From positions 1 through 25,771 of the forward strand of contig VBKY01000149.1 of assembly GCA_005879255.1 (NCBI GenBank): a DNA stretch of 25,771 nucleotides, in the 5' to 3' direction. The position numbers and the translations under genes are program-made. Below are positions 15,674-22,382 of this stretch, piece after piece. Below the pieces are notes generated by a model, which had not been told where the DNA came from, ran no database searches, and was given only the letters and a program-made list of their open reading frames with translations. Position 1 is the stretch's first letter; each line of letters begins with the position of its first letter. The DNA is from Deltaproteobacteria bacterium (lineage in GTDB: Bacteria; Desulfobacterota_B; Binatia; UBA9968).

Positions 15674-16399
15674 ATGGGAATACAGTCCTTCGGATATGCT
15701 AGCGTTGGTCGAGCTAAGCAAATCGCCGTCATCGTTTTTGTCGCTGCATGGTGCGTCATCGCCGACCGGTCATGGGGAGAGACCATCAAAGGCAATGTCC
15801 GCTACGTGGGCGCGCCGGTTCAAAAGAAGGCGTTCTCGGTAACGATTGATCAGTACGTCTGCGGCAAAGAAAAAGAGTCCGAAGAACTGATGCTCTCGTC
15901 CAACAACGGCATCCGAAACGCCGTGGTGTGGCTCCAGAATCTCCCACCGGGTACGAAGGTGGAGTGGAATCTTCCTGCCGCAAAAATGGATCAGAAGCAA
16001 TGCGCGTTCGTGCCACGCGTGGTCGTCGTGCCGGTAGGCGGAACTGTAGAGTTTCTCAATAGCGATCGGTTGTTGCATAACGTCAAGAGCGCCGGCAAGG
16101 AAAATCCACCGTTCAACCGGGCGCAGCCGCACGCCCGGAGCATCTCATTCGCGTTTAAAAAACCTGAGATCCTTCGGGTGGATTGCGATCTCCATTCCTG
16201 GATGCGTGGCTGGGTGGTGGTTGCGGAACACCCATTCTACGCCGTAACCAATGAACAGGGCGATTTTATCTTTGAAAACGTGCCACGAGGAAAGTACACG
16301 CTGCAGGTCTGGCAAGAAAGTTTGGGAAATGTGACCCAGGAATTGGTTGTCGGGGATAAAGCTGCCACGACAGTCTCGGTGGGAATGGGCAAGAAGTAA
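15674..16399 (+). CDS. Exported cupredoxin-like protein with a C-terminal carboxypeptidase-regulatory-like region
   Basis: This 241-residue protein has a hydrophobic N-terminal segment (residues 16-30) suggesting export to the periplasm. The central domain is plastocyanin-like. His135 (LLHNVKS) and the cluster Cys171, His174, Met177 (CDLHSWM) match the four type-1 copper ligands in order, in the compact C-x2-H-x2-M spacing seen in this exported family. Cys63 and Cys110 could form a disulfide. Residues about 190-235 (VTNEQGDFIFENVPRGKYTLQVW) resemble a carboxypeptidase regulatory-like beta sandwich, which is usual in these proteins. It is probably an electron carrier or copper-binding protein. 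The start lacks a Shine-Dalgarno sequence. It is convergent with the desulfoferrodoxin-like gene, only 22 bases away, and a redox partnership is only inference. Confidence 0.78.
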   Translation: MGIQSFGYASVGRAKQIAVIVFVAAWCVIADRSWGETIKGNVRYVGAPVQKKAFSVTIDQYVCGKEKESEELMLSSNNGIRNAVVWLQNLPPGTKVEWNLPAAKMDQKQCAFVPRVVVVPVGGTVEFLNSDRLLHNVKSAGKENPPFNRAQPHARSISFAFKKPEILRVDCDLHSWMRGWVVVAEHPFYAVTNEQGDFIFENVPRGKYTLQVWQESLGNVTQELVVGDKAATTVSVGMGKK

Positions 16400-16421
16400 A
16401 AACCGTATCTCCCTTGCGCCG

Positions 16422-16877
16422 CTAAGGAACCACGGCGATTTTTTTTGCAGCTTCCCAGCCGGCCGAATGGTTCGGTTCCGCGATCGCCCGAAGCGAGCCT
16501 CCCTCATCAAGGGCAATCGTGAAGGTGACCTTAGGAAAAGAATAGACCGGGTGGAGATAGATACGCGCGATCTCCGCGGTGTTGATGTACAGAGCGATGT
16601 AGCGGATGGCGTGCTCGCTTAGGGAAGGATGCTCGCCCCCTGCTCCGATGTTGACCGTGACATCGAACCACTGGCCTCGTTTGACTGACTCCGGCGCGGT
16701 GATTTTCGGCGTATGCTTGGGATCGAAGGAGCTGCGCAATTCCTTGTACTCCGGCGTGAACTGCTCTTCCTGGCCAGCCCATGCAGATCGCCTCTCCCCA
16801 CCGACGACAAACACGCCCAAAACAAATCCGACCGCTATGGCAGTCCACCTATGCGACTGTGTATGACTACTTCTCAT
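16422..16877 (-). CDS. Exported desulfoferrodoxin/superoxide-reductase-like protein lacking the iron-ligand Cys
   Basis: This 151-residue protein starts at ATG 16877, 8 bases after GGAGG. Its hydrophobic N-terminal segment (about residues 12-26, then SAWA) is a likely signal peptide. The rest resembles the iron-binding domain of superoxide reductase. Three of four equatorial histidine ligands are in place: His55 (KHTPKI), His83 (GGEHPS) and His89 (SEHAIRYI). The beta segments and ATFxV-like KVTFTIAL also fit. The final motif is normally C-N-x-H-G but here reads EPNHSAGW, so Pro135 occupies the position of the axial Cys. The fourth His is absent or displaced to His137. A normal superoxide reductase centre therefore looks impossible. 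A mononuclear histidine site or another ligand is possible. SoxZ-like immunoglobulin folds are a weaker alternative. Confidence 0.65.
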   Translation of the reverse strand: MRSSHTQSHRWTAIAVGFVLGVFVVGGERRSAWAGQEEQFTPEYKELRSSFDPKHTPKITAPESVKRGQWFDVTVNIGAGGEHPSLSEHAIRYIALYINTAEIARIYLHPVYSFPKVTFTIALDEGGSLRAIAEPNHSAGWEAAKKIAVVP

Positions 16878-16900
16878 TCCTATTTCCTCCTGTAGTTACT

Positions 16901-17959
16901 CTACGCCTCGCGCCAGCCAAGCACGTCGTACGCCAGCACACCTTCCTGCTTCCCTGACACTCGAAGAAGTCCAAGCTCCCGAACCTGCACGGCGTTTTTC
17001 ACCCGCTCGTAGGTGTTGCCTGTGATCAAGATCTGTCCCGGTCCGGCATTCGATTCGAATCGCTGGGCGGTGTTGACCTCATTGCCGATAACTGTGTAAT
17101 CCGTTCGTCGTTCGGAGCCAATGTTGCCCGCAATTACGACGCCCGTGTTGATTCCGATACCCATGTGTAGACGAACGTCAGGAAACTTTGCGAAAGCGAT
17201 GCGCGTTAATCGCTCTTGAACGGTGAGGGCACAGCGGACCGAGTTCAAGGGATCATCTTCACGGGGGATCGGAGCCCCAAAGAACGCCATGAATCCGTCG
17301 CCGCGAAACTTGTCGAGTGTCCCCCTGAACTCAAAGACGGTGTCGATGACGAGCTTCAGATAGCTATTGAGGATATCGACCACATCTTGCGGATCGAGTT
17401 GCTCCGCGAGGGGTGTAAATCCCCTGAGATCGCCGAACAGAACGGTGACTTCGCGCTTGTCGCCGCCCAACTTCAGGTGACGCCCGGGATCGGCGACGAT
17501 CTCGGCAGCCACCTCCGCAGAAACGTACCGGCCAAAGAGGTTACGGAGCAGCTGGTTCTTCGTCTCGACGTCATCGTGGAGCGTCTTGATCCTGAGGAGC
17601 GACTTGACTCGAGTCAGAAGCTCCTCCCGGTTTACCGGTTTGCTCAGAAAGTCGTCGGCCCCCGCTTCGATCCCGCGAATCCGATCGGCCACATCGGTTA
17701 GCGCGGTCAACATCACGACCGGGAGAAGGCGAGTGGCTTCATTCGCGCGGATATGCTGGCAAACTTCGTACCCGGACATGCCCGGCATCATCACATCGAG
17801 CAGGACAAGGTCCGGCGCTGCGCTACCGATGAGCTTGAGGGCCGTAGGACCGTCCTCTGCGGTAACAACTTCGTACTGCGCCGATGTGAGCGCCCTCTCA
17901 AGTAGAGACAGATTCTGCTTGTTGTCATCGACTGCCAGGATGCGGGGAAATCCACTCAC
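16901..17959 (-). CDS. Response regulator with class III adenylate/guanylate cyclase output domain
   Basis: This 352-residue protein has two domains. Residues 5-122 are a CheY-like receiver with acidic pocket Asp11/Asp12, phosphoacceptor Asp55 (LVLLDVMMPG), Thr85 and Lys107. Residues about 168-350 are a class III nucleotide cyclase with metal-binding Asp177 (LFGDLRGFT) and Asp221 (FRGDGFMAFFG), base-selecting Lys217 and Asp287 (RTDYTVIG), and transition-state Asn296 and Arg300 (NEVNTAQR). Lys/Asp selects ATP, so cAMP is the expected product. A short helical linker with RNLFGRYVS joins them. It is the last gene of an apparent operon, 21 bases after the single-domain receiver and downstream of the kinase. 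Phosphorylation by that kinase probably controls cAMP synthesis. All catalytic residues are present. Confidence 0.92.
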   Translation of the reverse strand: MSGFPRILAVDDNKQNLSLLERALTSAQYEVVTAEDGPTALKLIGSAAPDLVLLDVMMPGMSGYEVCQHIRANEATRLLPVVMLTALTDVADRIRGIEAGADDFLSKPVNREELLTRVKSLLRIKTLHDDVETKNQLLRNLFGRYVSAEVAAEIVADPGRHLKLGGDKREVTVLFGDLRGFTPLAEQLDPQDVVDILNSYLKLVIDTVFEFRGTLDKFRGDGFMAFFGAPIPREDDPLNSVRCALTVQERLTRIAFAKFPDVRLHMGIGINTGVVIAGNIGSERRTDYTVIGNEVNTAQRFESNAGPGQILITGNTYERVKNAVQVRELGLLRVSGKQEGVLAYDVLGWREA

Positions 17960-17980
17960 GACGTATCAACTCGCTAGAAG

Positions 17981-18355
17981 CTATTGCTCGGGAAGTAGCT
18001 TCCGAATCATCTGCAACAGCTCGCGCGGGCTGTATGGCTTTGCCATATAGGCGGTCGCCCCCGCATCCTTCGCCTTCTCGTCGTCGCCGCTGAGTGCAAA
18101 CGAGGTGATCACGATGATCGGGACAGCGGCGGTCTTGGGGTCGGCGCGAAGCCGGCGCGTCGCGTCCAGTCCGGACATCTTGGGGAGTTGGATGTCCATC
18201 AGGATCAGGTCAGGAACCTCCTTGAGCGCCGTTGCCACCCCCAGCTCGCCATCCGTCGCCTCGATCAGCCGGTAGGAGGTCCGCGCCAAAAGCTGGCGCA
18301 CCATCTTCAGGTTAAACTCGTTGTCTTCGACGTAGAGAACGGTTTTGCCGCTCAT
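17981..18355 (-). CDS. Single-domain response regulator (CheY/DivK-like)
   Basis: This 124-residue stand-alone receiver has no output domain. It has acidic residues Glu10/Asp11, phosphoacceptor Asp54 (LILMDIQLPKMSG), Thr84 and Lys106-Pro107 (MAKPYSP). The pattern DIQLPKMSGLDATRRLR is DivK/PleD-like. Its ATG overlaps the stop of the histidine kinase gene (ATGA), which indicates translational coupling. The cyclase gene follows 21 bases later. It likely competes with the cyclase receiver for phosphate from the kinase, or passes it on, and could act by protein-protein contact. The cognate relation is inferred from gene order. Confidence 0.93.
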   Translation of the reverse strand: MSGKTVLYVEDNEFNLKMVRQLLARTSYRLIEATDGELGVATALKEVPDLILMDIQLPKMSGLDATRRLRADPKTAAVPIIVITSFALSGDDEKAKDAGATAYMAKPYSPRELLQMIRKLLPEQ

Positions 18356-20007
18356 GCGACTCCTCCATGATTCATGCGCAAAGGGATTGAAAAAGAAAAC
18401 GTCGATCCTTGTCCAAGTTCGCTTTCCACCCAGATTCGGCCCCCATGCATCTCGACGAACTTTTTGGTGATATTCAACCCGAGCCCGGTTCCGGAGTACT
18501 CCCGCGTGATCGCGGTGTCCACTTGCTGAAATTCCGCGAAGATGTTTTCGAGCTCTTCCTTAGGTATACCAATCCCGGTATCCGAGACGCGATAGACCAG
18601 GTTGTCCCCCTGTTGCTCCACCCAAACCGCAACCCGCCCGCGCTTACTGAACTTCACTGCGTTCCCCACCAGGTTCGTCAGGCATTGGGCGATCCGCCTT
18701 CCGTCACCGAATGCGAGTGGAATATCGTCCTCGGCCGCGGCGACGAATCCCAACCCCTTTTCCAAAGCCAGCGATTGTAGCGAGGACCGGACGGTTTCCA
18801 CCACGTCCTGCACCGAATATTCCGCCAAAACAAGCTCCATGCGACCCGCCTCGATTTTGGAAAGATCGAGGACGTCGTTGATCAGGCGCAGCAGATGCTT
18901 CCCGTTGGTCTGGATATCGGTCAGGGGCTCCTTCAGATGGGACGGAACCTCGCCGTAGATCTCATCGAGTGCCATCTCGACAAATCCGAGGATCGCGTTC
19001 ATCGGCGTGCGCAGCTCGTGCGACATATTGGCGAGGAAATTCGATTTCGCCTTGCTAGCCTGCTGGAGTTGATCGTTCAGTCTTTGTAGCTCCTGCGAGT
19101 TGCGATGTTGGCTGTCATAGAGGCGCTGCAGTTCCTGGCTCATCTGGTTCATACGGTCGGCCAGCGCACCGAATTCATCGCGATTAGGGACGTTAATCGT
19201 GGCCGCAAAGTTTCCTTTCGCCACTTCGCCGAGGAAGCCATGGGCCTCCTGGACCGGCAGGATAAAAGACCACGAGGTAACGAACCCTAATAACAACGCC
19301 AGCAGTATCAAAACAGCCGCGCTGCTCGCCATCAGGACCAGCGTATTCTTATTTGCAGCGGCGACACTCGCCCGAAGCTGGCCCATTTTTTCCCGTTCGC
19401 GCTGGACCAGCTGATTGACCAGGCCTTCGATTTGCAGAGACAGCGGATACTCCTTGCTGAGCTGCAGCCGCATCGCATCATCAACTCTACCGTCGCGAAC
19501 GAGGTTTGCGATATCAGCTACCGTGGTCAACGCTTCTTGTTGGGCCACGCGGATGCGTTGGATAAGCTGCACCTCTTCCGGTTGAGCTGCCTTCTCCAGG
19601 CGAGCCAGCGTGTTGTTAAACCGGTTGTTCTCGCGCAGGATATGTTCGACTGTAGAATCGTTCTTCAAGAGCAAAGCCATGGCGGTGAAGTTCATCTGCA
19701 GGGCCAGAGCGTGCTGGATCTCTTGCGACCAGTGGACGCGTTCGTGAACCTCATCCAGGAGTTGGCCTTGACTGGCCATTTTGGTGATGGTCTGCAGGCT
19801 CATCACCCCCATGCCCATGAAAAGCGCGGTGACCAGAAGAAAACTCGCGAGCAGTTTTGCGTGGACCGAGGCCTTGATGCCCGCCACCCACCGAACCAAG
19901 CTTCCTAACGGTGAGCGCGTCAGGAGAAAATGCGCGATTTTTTCCTCCCAGCCGGCCGGCACCGAGACCAATGAGCTGTCATGAATAGTGACTTCCTGCT
20001 TAGGCAC
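18352..20007 (-). CDS. Membrane-bound sensor histidine kinase (HAMP-HisKA-HATPase)
   Basis: This inner-membrane sensor kinase has about 551 residues from a GTG at 20007, which follows AGGA by 7 bases. A TTG at 20049 is an alternative start, and neither is certain. Using the GTG numbering, TM1 is at about 52-72 (LLASFLLVTALFMGMGVMSL). It is followed by a roughly 150-residue helical periplasmic sensor resembling the four-helix bundle of chemoreceptor-type (4HB_MCP/CHASE3) domains. TM2 is at about 222-243, and HAMP follows to about 302. HisKA has the phosphoacceptor His330 (NMSHELRTPMNAILGF). The ATPase domain has Asn449 (NLVGNAVKF), DTGIGIP (476-482) and GTGLGL (506-511). All catalytic boxes are intact. 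It overlaps the next gene by four bases. The ligand is unknown. Confidence 0.93.
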   Translation of the reverse strand: MPKQEVTIHDSSLVSVPAGWEEKIAHFLLTRSPLGSLVRWVAGIKASVHAKLLASFLLVTALFMGMGVMSLQTITKMASQGQLLDEVHERVHWSQEIQHALALQMNFTAMALLLKNDSTVEHILRENNRFNNTLARLEKAAQPEEVQLIQRIRVAQQEALTTVADIANLVRDGRVDDAMRLQLSKEYPLSLQIEGLVNQLVQREREKMGQLRASVAAANKNTLVLMASSAAVLILLALLLGFVTSWSFILPVQEAHGFLGEVAKGNFAATINVPNRDEFGALADRMNQMSQELQRLYDSQHRNSQELQRLNDQLQQASKAKSNFLANMSHELRTPMNAILGFVEMALDEIYGEVPSHLKEPLTDIQTNGKHLLRLINDVLDLSKIEAGRMELVLAEYSVQDVVETVRSSLQSLALEKGLGFVAAAEDDIPLAFGDGRRIAQCLTNLVGNAVKFSKRGRVAVWVEQQGDNLVYRVSDTGIGIPKEELENIFAEFQQVDTAITREYSGTGLGLNITKKFVEMHGGRIWVESELGQGSTFSFSIPLRMNHGGVA

Positions 20008-20088
20008 GAAACTGTCCTGCGATATAGAATCGAAGCTAGCAAACGCCAATCAACTTCGTCAAGGCAGGTACTCTGGTGAGAAATGGGG

Positions 20089-20150
20089 CGTTGGAGTATG
20101 GGAGTATTGGATTTTAAATGCATTAATCCATCAATCCAGCACTCTCGTCT
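20089..20150. repeat. Interspersed GGAGTATTGG-type repeat, copy 1
   Basis: The segment has stacked GGAGTATTGG-like units on its left and an AATCCATCAATCC-like complement on its right (TTGGATT 20107-20113 against AATCCA 20125-20130). It resembles the segment at 25690-25757 in composition and units. It sits upstream of the kinase gene, in the 302-base gap between 20050 and 20351 that also holds the top6A relic. Confidence 0.5.
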
Positions 20151-20248
20151 TTGCTGCGTTGGCGCGAGGCTGAGTTTTCAATAATCTCTAGAACTTAGAC
20201 TCCTGCAGGTATTCAAAAAAGCTAAACGTTCTTGGTGGCTGCCTCGGC

Positions 20249-20340
20249 CTAATCCAACCAATCTTTGGAAGGCAGGTTTTGCTCAGGTACTGAAAGTGCT
20301 TGTTGGCGAGCGGTTCAAGCTCATATTTGAGAGACGGAGA
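20249..20340 (-). pseudogene. Relic of the 3' end of a second top6A gene
   Basis: Reading the minus strand, this stretch encodes a diverged copy of the last ~35 residues of Top6A. It reads LKYELEPLANKHFQYLSK then LPK; the intact gene has LKYELDSLANKDFQYLTK. About 18 of 26 residues are identical. A net 16-base deletion then shifts the frame, and the other frame ends KDWLD plus stop (TAG at 20251-20249), exactly like the intact gene's last five residues. Similarity continues past the stop (AAAAGCTAAACGTTC at 20217-20231 against AAAAGCCGAACGTCC at 22361-22375, 12/15). No upstream part of top6A is present. It is a dead fragment in the same orientation as the functional gene. Confidence 0.75.
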
Positions 20341-20351
20341 GCGCGCTACGC

Positions 20352-20612
20352 TCACGCCGCTGCGTTACGGGACTTGAACTTCTGGTAGATCCACAACAAG
20401 AGAAACGCACCGACGATCGAACCAATCCAACCGGCTCCCTCGCCGGCCTCATACCAGCCCACCGCATGACCGGCGTAAGTCGCGACAAGCGACCCGGCAA
20501 TGCCGAGCAGGGTCGTCACGATGATCCCCATATTTTCCTTGCCGGGCATGATGAGTTTTGCGATCACGCCGACGATAAATCCGATGATAATCGTCACCAA
20601 AAGGCCAAACAT
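20352..20612 (-). CDS. GlsB/YeaQ/YmgE family stress-response membrane protein
   Basis: This small inner-membrane protein (86 residues) of the transglycosylase-associated (GlsB/YeaQ) family has three membrane segments: FGLLVTIIIGFIVGVIAKLI, GIIVTTLLGIAGSLVATYAG and GWIGSIVGAFLLLWIYQKF. The family-typical PGKENMGI loop lies after the first. The ATG at 20612 has AAAGGAGAAAGG directly upstream. An upstream in-frame ATG at 20636 would translate through this ribosome-binding site and is rejected. The family is associated with envelope or acid/osmotic stress, but the molecular role is unclear. It may follow the yidB-like gene at 20696-21169 in one transcript, with an 83-base gap. Confidence 0.9.
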   Translation of the reverse strand: MFGLLVTIIIGFIVGVIAKLIMPGKENMGIIVTTLLGIAGSLVATYAGHAVGWYEAGEGAGWIGSIVGAFLLLWIYQKFKSRNAAA

Positions 20613-20695
20613 GCCTTTCTCCTTTTCAATGCGCACCGGAGTCGGAGTATACGAATCAGATTCTACAATCTTGACGCATTCCGAAATTGCGCCGG

Positions 20696-21169
20696 CTATT
20701 TTAGCAGCTCACTATTGGCCAGCGTCGACAACCCCTGCGCGATTTCCTCGTTGCTAGTCTCGGGCACTTGCCCTTCCGGTGTAAGGCGATTGATGACGTC
20801 CGGCAGTAGCTGGGCCATTGCCGAACCTGCCTGATCCTCCGGCATGCCCAGTTGGGACGCTAGGTCGCTGATCGCCGATGAACCAAAGACCTGTTGCAGC
20901 TGGTCCGCGGAGATGTTCATGTTCTGGCCGGTGCTGACCCAGGAGTCTGCATGTTGTGCGAGTCCGCCTTGACGGAACTTGTTGAGGACTCCTTCCAAAC
21001 CGCCATTTTGCTGAAGCATCGATAGCGCGAGTTGAAGGAGCAAATTTCCGCTCTGTGCTTGGTTCCCGCCGCCAAGACGGCTTGAGACGGAGCCGAGTGG
21101 GTCTTGCGCTTGATTACCACTCAACATAGAACCGATCACATTGCCGACTAGACCATCTAAAAGTCCCAT
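20696..21169 (-). CDS. YidB-like (DUF937) protein
   Basis: This 157-residue protein matches the YidB/DUF937 pattern. The start MGLLDGLVGNVIGSML is followed by a Gly/Gln-rich linker and the core GGLEGVLNKFRQGGLAQHADSWVS. The helical SADQLQQVFGSSAISDLASQLGM and LLPDVINRLTPEGQVP segments complete the family. Function is not established; it is small, soluble and helical. The ATG at 21169 is preceded by AGGAGGGG at ideal spacing, and the longer frame to 21418 has no family similarity. It is divergent from the zinc metallopeptidase gene across 185 bases, which include a perfect CAACCC TCTT GGGTTG hairpin at 21262-21277. No strong promoter pair stands out in that gap. Confidence 0.88.
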   Translation of the reverse strand: MGLLDGLVGNVIGSMLSGNQAQDPLGSVSSRLGGGNQAQSGNLLLQLALSMLQQNGGLEGVLNKFRQGGLAQHADSWVSTGQNMNISADQLQQVFGSSAISDLASQLGMPEDQAGSAMAQLLPDVINRLTPEGQVPETSNEEIAQGLSTLANSELLK

Positions 21170-21354
21170 AGCTTTCCCCTCCTTTTGGATTGACGTTACG
21201 CAGATACGATCGAAACCCGAGCAAGACGAGGTGGGACTGTAGCAGCAACACACTGTTCGAACAACCCTCTTGGGTTGCTTCTCGTGAAGATTTGGAGATA
21301 AGTTCGGACACACTCTCGCAACGGCAGAATCTTTGCGGCGAAAGGAGACCTTCC

Positions 21355-22218
21355 ATGCGTCTCGATCAAGAGGAAGAAAGCCAAAATATCGAAGACCGCC
21401 GCGGTTTTCGTGTATCACGCGGCGTGGCAGGCGGCGGTATCGGCACGATCGTTATCGTTTTGATTGCGCTCTTTTTTGGCGTCGATCCGAGCCTCTTGTT
21501 GCAGGGTAATTTGCAAGAAACCAATGTTCCGCAAGCTCCGTCGCCACAGTCGGAACAGCCCGGCAAACAAGACGAGATGCGACAGTTCGTCGCGCGGGTA
21601 CTCGGCAGCACCGAGCGGACGTGGAGCGAGATTTTTCGCGCAGCTGGCCGCATGTATGACAAACCAACCTTGGTGCTTTTTTCGGACACCGTTCAGTCGG
21701 CCTGCGGCTTCGCCCAGGCAGCGGCGGGCCCGTTCTACTGCGGCCCCGATCAGAAAGTCTATATCGACCTGTCTTTCTACCGCGATCTGCGCCAGCGCTT
21801 CCAGGCGCCGGGCGACTTCGCCCAGGCCTACGTGATTGCCCATGAGGTCGGCCATCATGTGCAAAATCTTCTCGGTATCATGACGAAAGTTCAGTCGCTG
21901 CAGAGCCGCGCAGCAAATAGGAATGAGGCCAATGCATTATCCGTCCGGCTCGAACTGCAGGCAGACTGCCTCGCGGGTATCTGGGCGAGCTATGCGAACC
22001 GTGAGCGCAACATCTTGGAGCAGGGAGATGTGGAAGAGGGATTGAACGCGGCGGCCCAGATCGGCGATGATCGGATTCAAAAGCGCGCGCAGGGTTACGT
22101 GGTTCCAGAGGGCTTTACCCACGGCAGCGCCGAGCAGCGCGTGCAGTGGTTCCGCCGCGGCATCGAAACCGCCGACCTCAAGCAATGCGACACTTTCTCC
22201 AGACGCTCCGTGTCGTGA
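21355..22218 (+). CDS. YpfJ-type neutral zinc metallopeptidase
   Basis: This 287-residue membrane-anchored protein belongs to the putative neutral zinc metallopeptidase (YpfJ) family. The N-terminus has the family start MRLDQEEES.NIEDRRG, then one hydrophobic helix (GGIGTIVIVLIALFFGVDPSLLL) that places the catalytic domain outside the inner membrane. Next come YDKPTLVLFSDTVQSACGFAQAAAGPFYCGPDQKVYIDLSFYRDL and the zinc motif HEVGHH (AYVIAHEVGHHVQ), then LELQADCLAGIWA, whose Glu or Asp is the third ligand. The end is GFTHGSAEQRVQWFRRGIE, also a family hallmark. The ATG at 21355 follows AAAGGAGA. The frame is open back to 21190, but that part is not family-like. Substrate unknown. The active-site motifs are intact. 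Confidence 0.93.
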   Translation: MRLDQEEESQNIEDRRGFRVSRGVAGGGIGTIVIVLIALFFGVDPSLLLQGNLQETNVPQAPSPQSEQPGKQDEMRQFVARVLGSTERTWSEIFRAAGRMYDKPTLVLFSDTVQSACGFAQAAAGPFYCGPDQKVYIDLSFYRDLRQRFQAPGDFAQAYVIAHEVGHHVQNLLGIMTKVQSLQSRAANRNEANALSVRLELQADCLAGIWASYANRERNILEQGDVEEGLNAAAQIGDDRIQKRAQGYVVPEGFTHGSAEQRVQWFRRGIETADLKQCDTFSRRSVS

Positions 22219-22275
22219 GTTGCGTTACGGTACTGAAGGACAGACAGTTGAGGGAGTAAGAATCGTTATGTTGCC

Positions 22276-22330
22276 GTCATACCGGCGAAAGCCGGTATCC
22301 AGAGTCTTGAAATCGTGGATTCCGGAATGA
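22276..22330. repeat. REP-like hairpin repeat
   Basis: ATACCGGC (22279-22286) and GCCGGTAT (22291-22298) form a perfect 8-bp stem with a GAAA tetraloop. Twenty bases later comes a second short palindrome, ATTCCGGAAT (22319-22328). The arrangement resembles the widespread GTCAT...CCGGCGAAAGCCGG...ATCCAG paired-hairpin repeat of proteobacterial and environmental genomes, with the second hairpin's loop collapsed. It lies between the convergent ends of the metallopeptidase gene and top6A. Confidence 0.6.
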
Positions 22331-22382
22331 TGTTTGAGTCAACTTAACTTTATTAGCAAGAAAAGCCGAACGTCCACCCCGG

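Noticed and set aside
20089..20150. CRISPR-like or tandem array in the GGAGTATTGG-rich segment
   Set aside because: The units are short, irregular and lack constant spacers, so this is an interspersed palindromic repeat.
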